From NCBI GenBank assembly GCA_017476085.1, contig JAFVEJ010000107.1:1-23506 (forward strand): 23,506 nt of DNA. The letters run 5' to 3'. This document shows, piece by piece, positions 22,594 through 23,506 of this stretch. The stretch comes from Alphaproteobacteria bacterium (GTDB lineage Bacteria > Pseudomonadota > Alphaproteobacteria > RF32 > CAG-977). The position numbers were made by a program, and so were the translations under genes. The notes under the pieces were generated by a model. It was not told where the DNA came from, ran no database searches, and was given only the letters and a program-made list of their open reading frames with translations. Numbering within the stretch: position 1 is the stretch's first letter; every line of letters starts with the position of its first letter.

Positions 22594-23379
22594 ATGGATA
22601 CAAAAGCTTTTTTTAAATTAACTTACGGCCTTTACGTCATCGGCGTTAAAAACGGGGAAAAATTCGGCGGCTGTGTTGTTGATGCGGTTATGCAGACAAC
22701 GATTGAACCGCCGGCTTTGGTGATTTCTTGCAATAAATGCACCAAAACAAATGAATGTATCCGAGAAACAAAAGAATTCACACTGTCCGTTTTATCCGAA
22801 ACAACGGATCCATTCATCATTGCCAATTTCGGCTTTCAATCCTGCCGGGCAGCCGAAAAATGGGAAAAAGTGCCGCATCATTTTATGAACGGTCTGCCGG
22901 TTTTAGACCATGCGGCGGCTTATCTGCGCTGTCGCGTCACTGAAGTCAAAGAACTTTCAACGCATACGTTGTTTTTCTGCGATATTATCGAAGCCGTTGA
23001 CGGCGATACAAAAGCGTTAAGCTATACAACTTATCAGGAAACATGGAAGCCGAAAGTCATGGAAGCTTTCAAATCCGGAAAATGCTCAATCACAAACGAA
23101 ACAGGAGGAAAAAAGATGACAAAATGGGTATGCAAAGTTTGCGGTTATGAATACGAAGGCGATGAATTGCCGGCGGATTACGTCTGTCCCGTCTGCGGCG
23201 TCGGGCCGGAAGAATTTGAAAAAGTCGAAGAAAAACCGGCTGTCAAGCTGACTGCCGAAAAATGGGTTTGCTCTGTTTGCGGTTATGTTTATGACGGCGA
23301 TATTCCGTTTGAAAAATTGCCGGAAGACTATGTTTGCCCGATTTGCCAACAGCCGAAAAGCGTTTTTGAAAAGCAATAA
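22594..23379 (+). CDS. Flavin reductase-rubredoxin fusion (Hrb-like)
   Basis: A 261-residue electron-transfer flavoprotein. Residues 1-165 form an FMN-binding flavin-reductase-like domain, with YGLYVIGV (11-18), [20 protein letters not shown] (25-44) and a later [14 protein letters not shown]. Two short rubredoxin domains follow: C180, C183, C198, C201 and C226, C229, C248, C251, each W-V-C-x-V-C-G-Y...Y-V-C-P-[VI]-C. The Moorella high-molecular-weight rubredoxin (Hrb) has the same order with one rubredoxin domain and passes electrons from NADH to the flavodiiron protein FprA, which reduces O2 or NO. A similar detoxifying role is inferred; no FprA gene is in the window. ATG 22594 follows AGAGGA. 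Met175, at the domain junction, has its own ideal ribosome site. Confidence 0.88.
   Translation: MDTKAFFKLTYGLYVIGVKNGEKFGGCVVDAVMQTTIEPPALVISCNKCTKTNECIRETKEFTLSVLSETTDPFIIANFGFQSCRAAEKWEKVPHHFMNGLPVLDHAAAYLRCRVTEVKELSTHTLFFCDIIEAVDGDTKALSYTTYQETWKPKVMEAFKSGKCSITNETGGKKMTKWVCKVCGYEYEGDELPADYVCPVCGVGPEEFEKVEEKPAVKLTAEKWVCSVCGYVYDGDIPFEKLPEDYVCPICQQPKSVFEKQ
23103..23118 (+). promoter_or_regulatory. Internal ribosome-binding site and ATG inside the fusion gene
   Basis: AGGAGG at 23103-23108, seven bases, then ATG at 23116-23118, in frame with the flavin reductase-rubredoxin gene (Met175). It is the best Shine-Dalgarno match of the gene, better than that of the annotated start. Initiation here would give an 87-residue protein consisting only of the two rubredoxin domains. 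Whether it is used is not shown by the sequence. Confidence 0.5.
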
Positions 23380-23398
23380 CGCGATTGTTTTTCATATT

Positions 23399-23430
23399 AA
23401 AAACTCCCCTTTTTCAAGGGGAGTTTTTTT
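23399..23430. terminator. Bidirectional Rho-independent terminator
   Basis: Arm AACTCCCCTT (23402-23411), loop TTTC, arm AAGGGGAGTT (23416-23425), then T to 23430; a run of A at 23399-23403 gives the T-run for the other strand. It ends the flavin reductase-rubredoxin gene and the convergent HIT-family gene. Confidence 0.92.
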
Positions 23431-23506
23431 CTAAAAAGCTAATTTTTTGCACGCCAGAATATGAACGTGCAAATGCGGCACTTCCTGCCCGCCGTCGCGT
23501 CCCGTA
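23431..23506 (-). CDS. HIT (histidine triad) family protein, C-terminal fragment
   Basis: Only the last 25 codons are in the window. They include GGQEVPHLHVHIL, the histidine-triad signature H-x-H-x-H-x-x of HINT-type nucleotide hydrolases, and end ACKKLAF followed by TAG (complement of 23431-23433). HINT proteins hydrolyse purine nucleoside phosphoramidates; the exact substrate here is unknown. The reading frame enters from the right edge, leaving one base beyond the last full codon. Identity rests on the triad and the usual GG-Q-x-V-x-H-x-H-x-H spacing. Confidence 0.85.
   Translation of the reverse strand, partial: TGRDGGQEVPHLHVHILACKKLAF

Overview
The window looks like a chromosomal segment of a Gram-negative alphaproteobacterium with moderate GC. 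The evidence is a CTTG / CCTATAT-type heat-shock promoter in front of dnaK, an Mla-type lipid transporter whose permease carries its own STAS domain, a DUF2333 gene, a full set of periplasmic peptidoglycan enzymes, lipoprotein and signal-peptide genes, and an outer-membrane beta-barrel gene. A rubredoxin-containing flavoprotein hints at low-oxygen life. A host- or gut-associated lineage is a guess only. I see no rRNA, tRNA, CRISPR array, insertion sequence or prophage.

Layout: positions 1-317 hold a strong sigma70-like promoter pointing left out of the window and an unassignable fragment. thpR (318-866, +) converges on a minus-strand operon mpl > ldcA > U32/RlhA-like > small conserved ORF (5756 down to 880). 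Its first three genes overlap by 4 and 8 nt. mpl and ldcA form the muropeptide-recycling branch. A divergent plus-strand pair (5864-8392) encodes a secreted Cys-containing protein with a low-complexity linker and an Slt-type lytic transglycosylase. The latter's stop codon overlaps that of a convergent class A penicillin-binding protein (8389-10266, -). A small RHH-like gene (10364-10582, +) ends in a bidirectional terminator.

Positions 10623-16930 form a tight minus-strand envelope operon: DUF2333 > Bax-like glucosaminidase > mlaE > mlaF > mlaD > PqiC-like lipoprotein > putative HExxH metallopeptidase, with ATGA overlaps or very short gaps. Divergent from it is dnaK-dnaJ (17088-20236, +), with an RpoH-type promoter and a hairpin plus T-run between the two genes. 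A convergent unknown membrane protein gene (20295-21068, -) follows. Then come dapB, an outer-membrane barrel protein and a flavin reductase with two rubredoxin domains (21219-23379, +). The right edge holds the C-terminus of a HIT-family protein (minus strand) behind a bidirectional terminator.

The dominant theme is envelope homeostasis: peptidoglycan synthesis, cleavage, recycling and precursor supply (PBP, Slt, Bax-like, LdcA, Mpl, DapB), phospholipid trafficking (Mla) and protein quality control (DnaK/J). I found no clearly undescribed system. The best leads are the metallopeptidase translationally coupled to the Mla operon, the ideal internal ribosome-binding site that would release a free two-domain rubredoxin, the Glu-to-Asp change at the predicted catalytic site of the Bax-like protein, and the promoter at the left edge.
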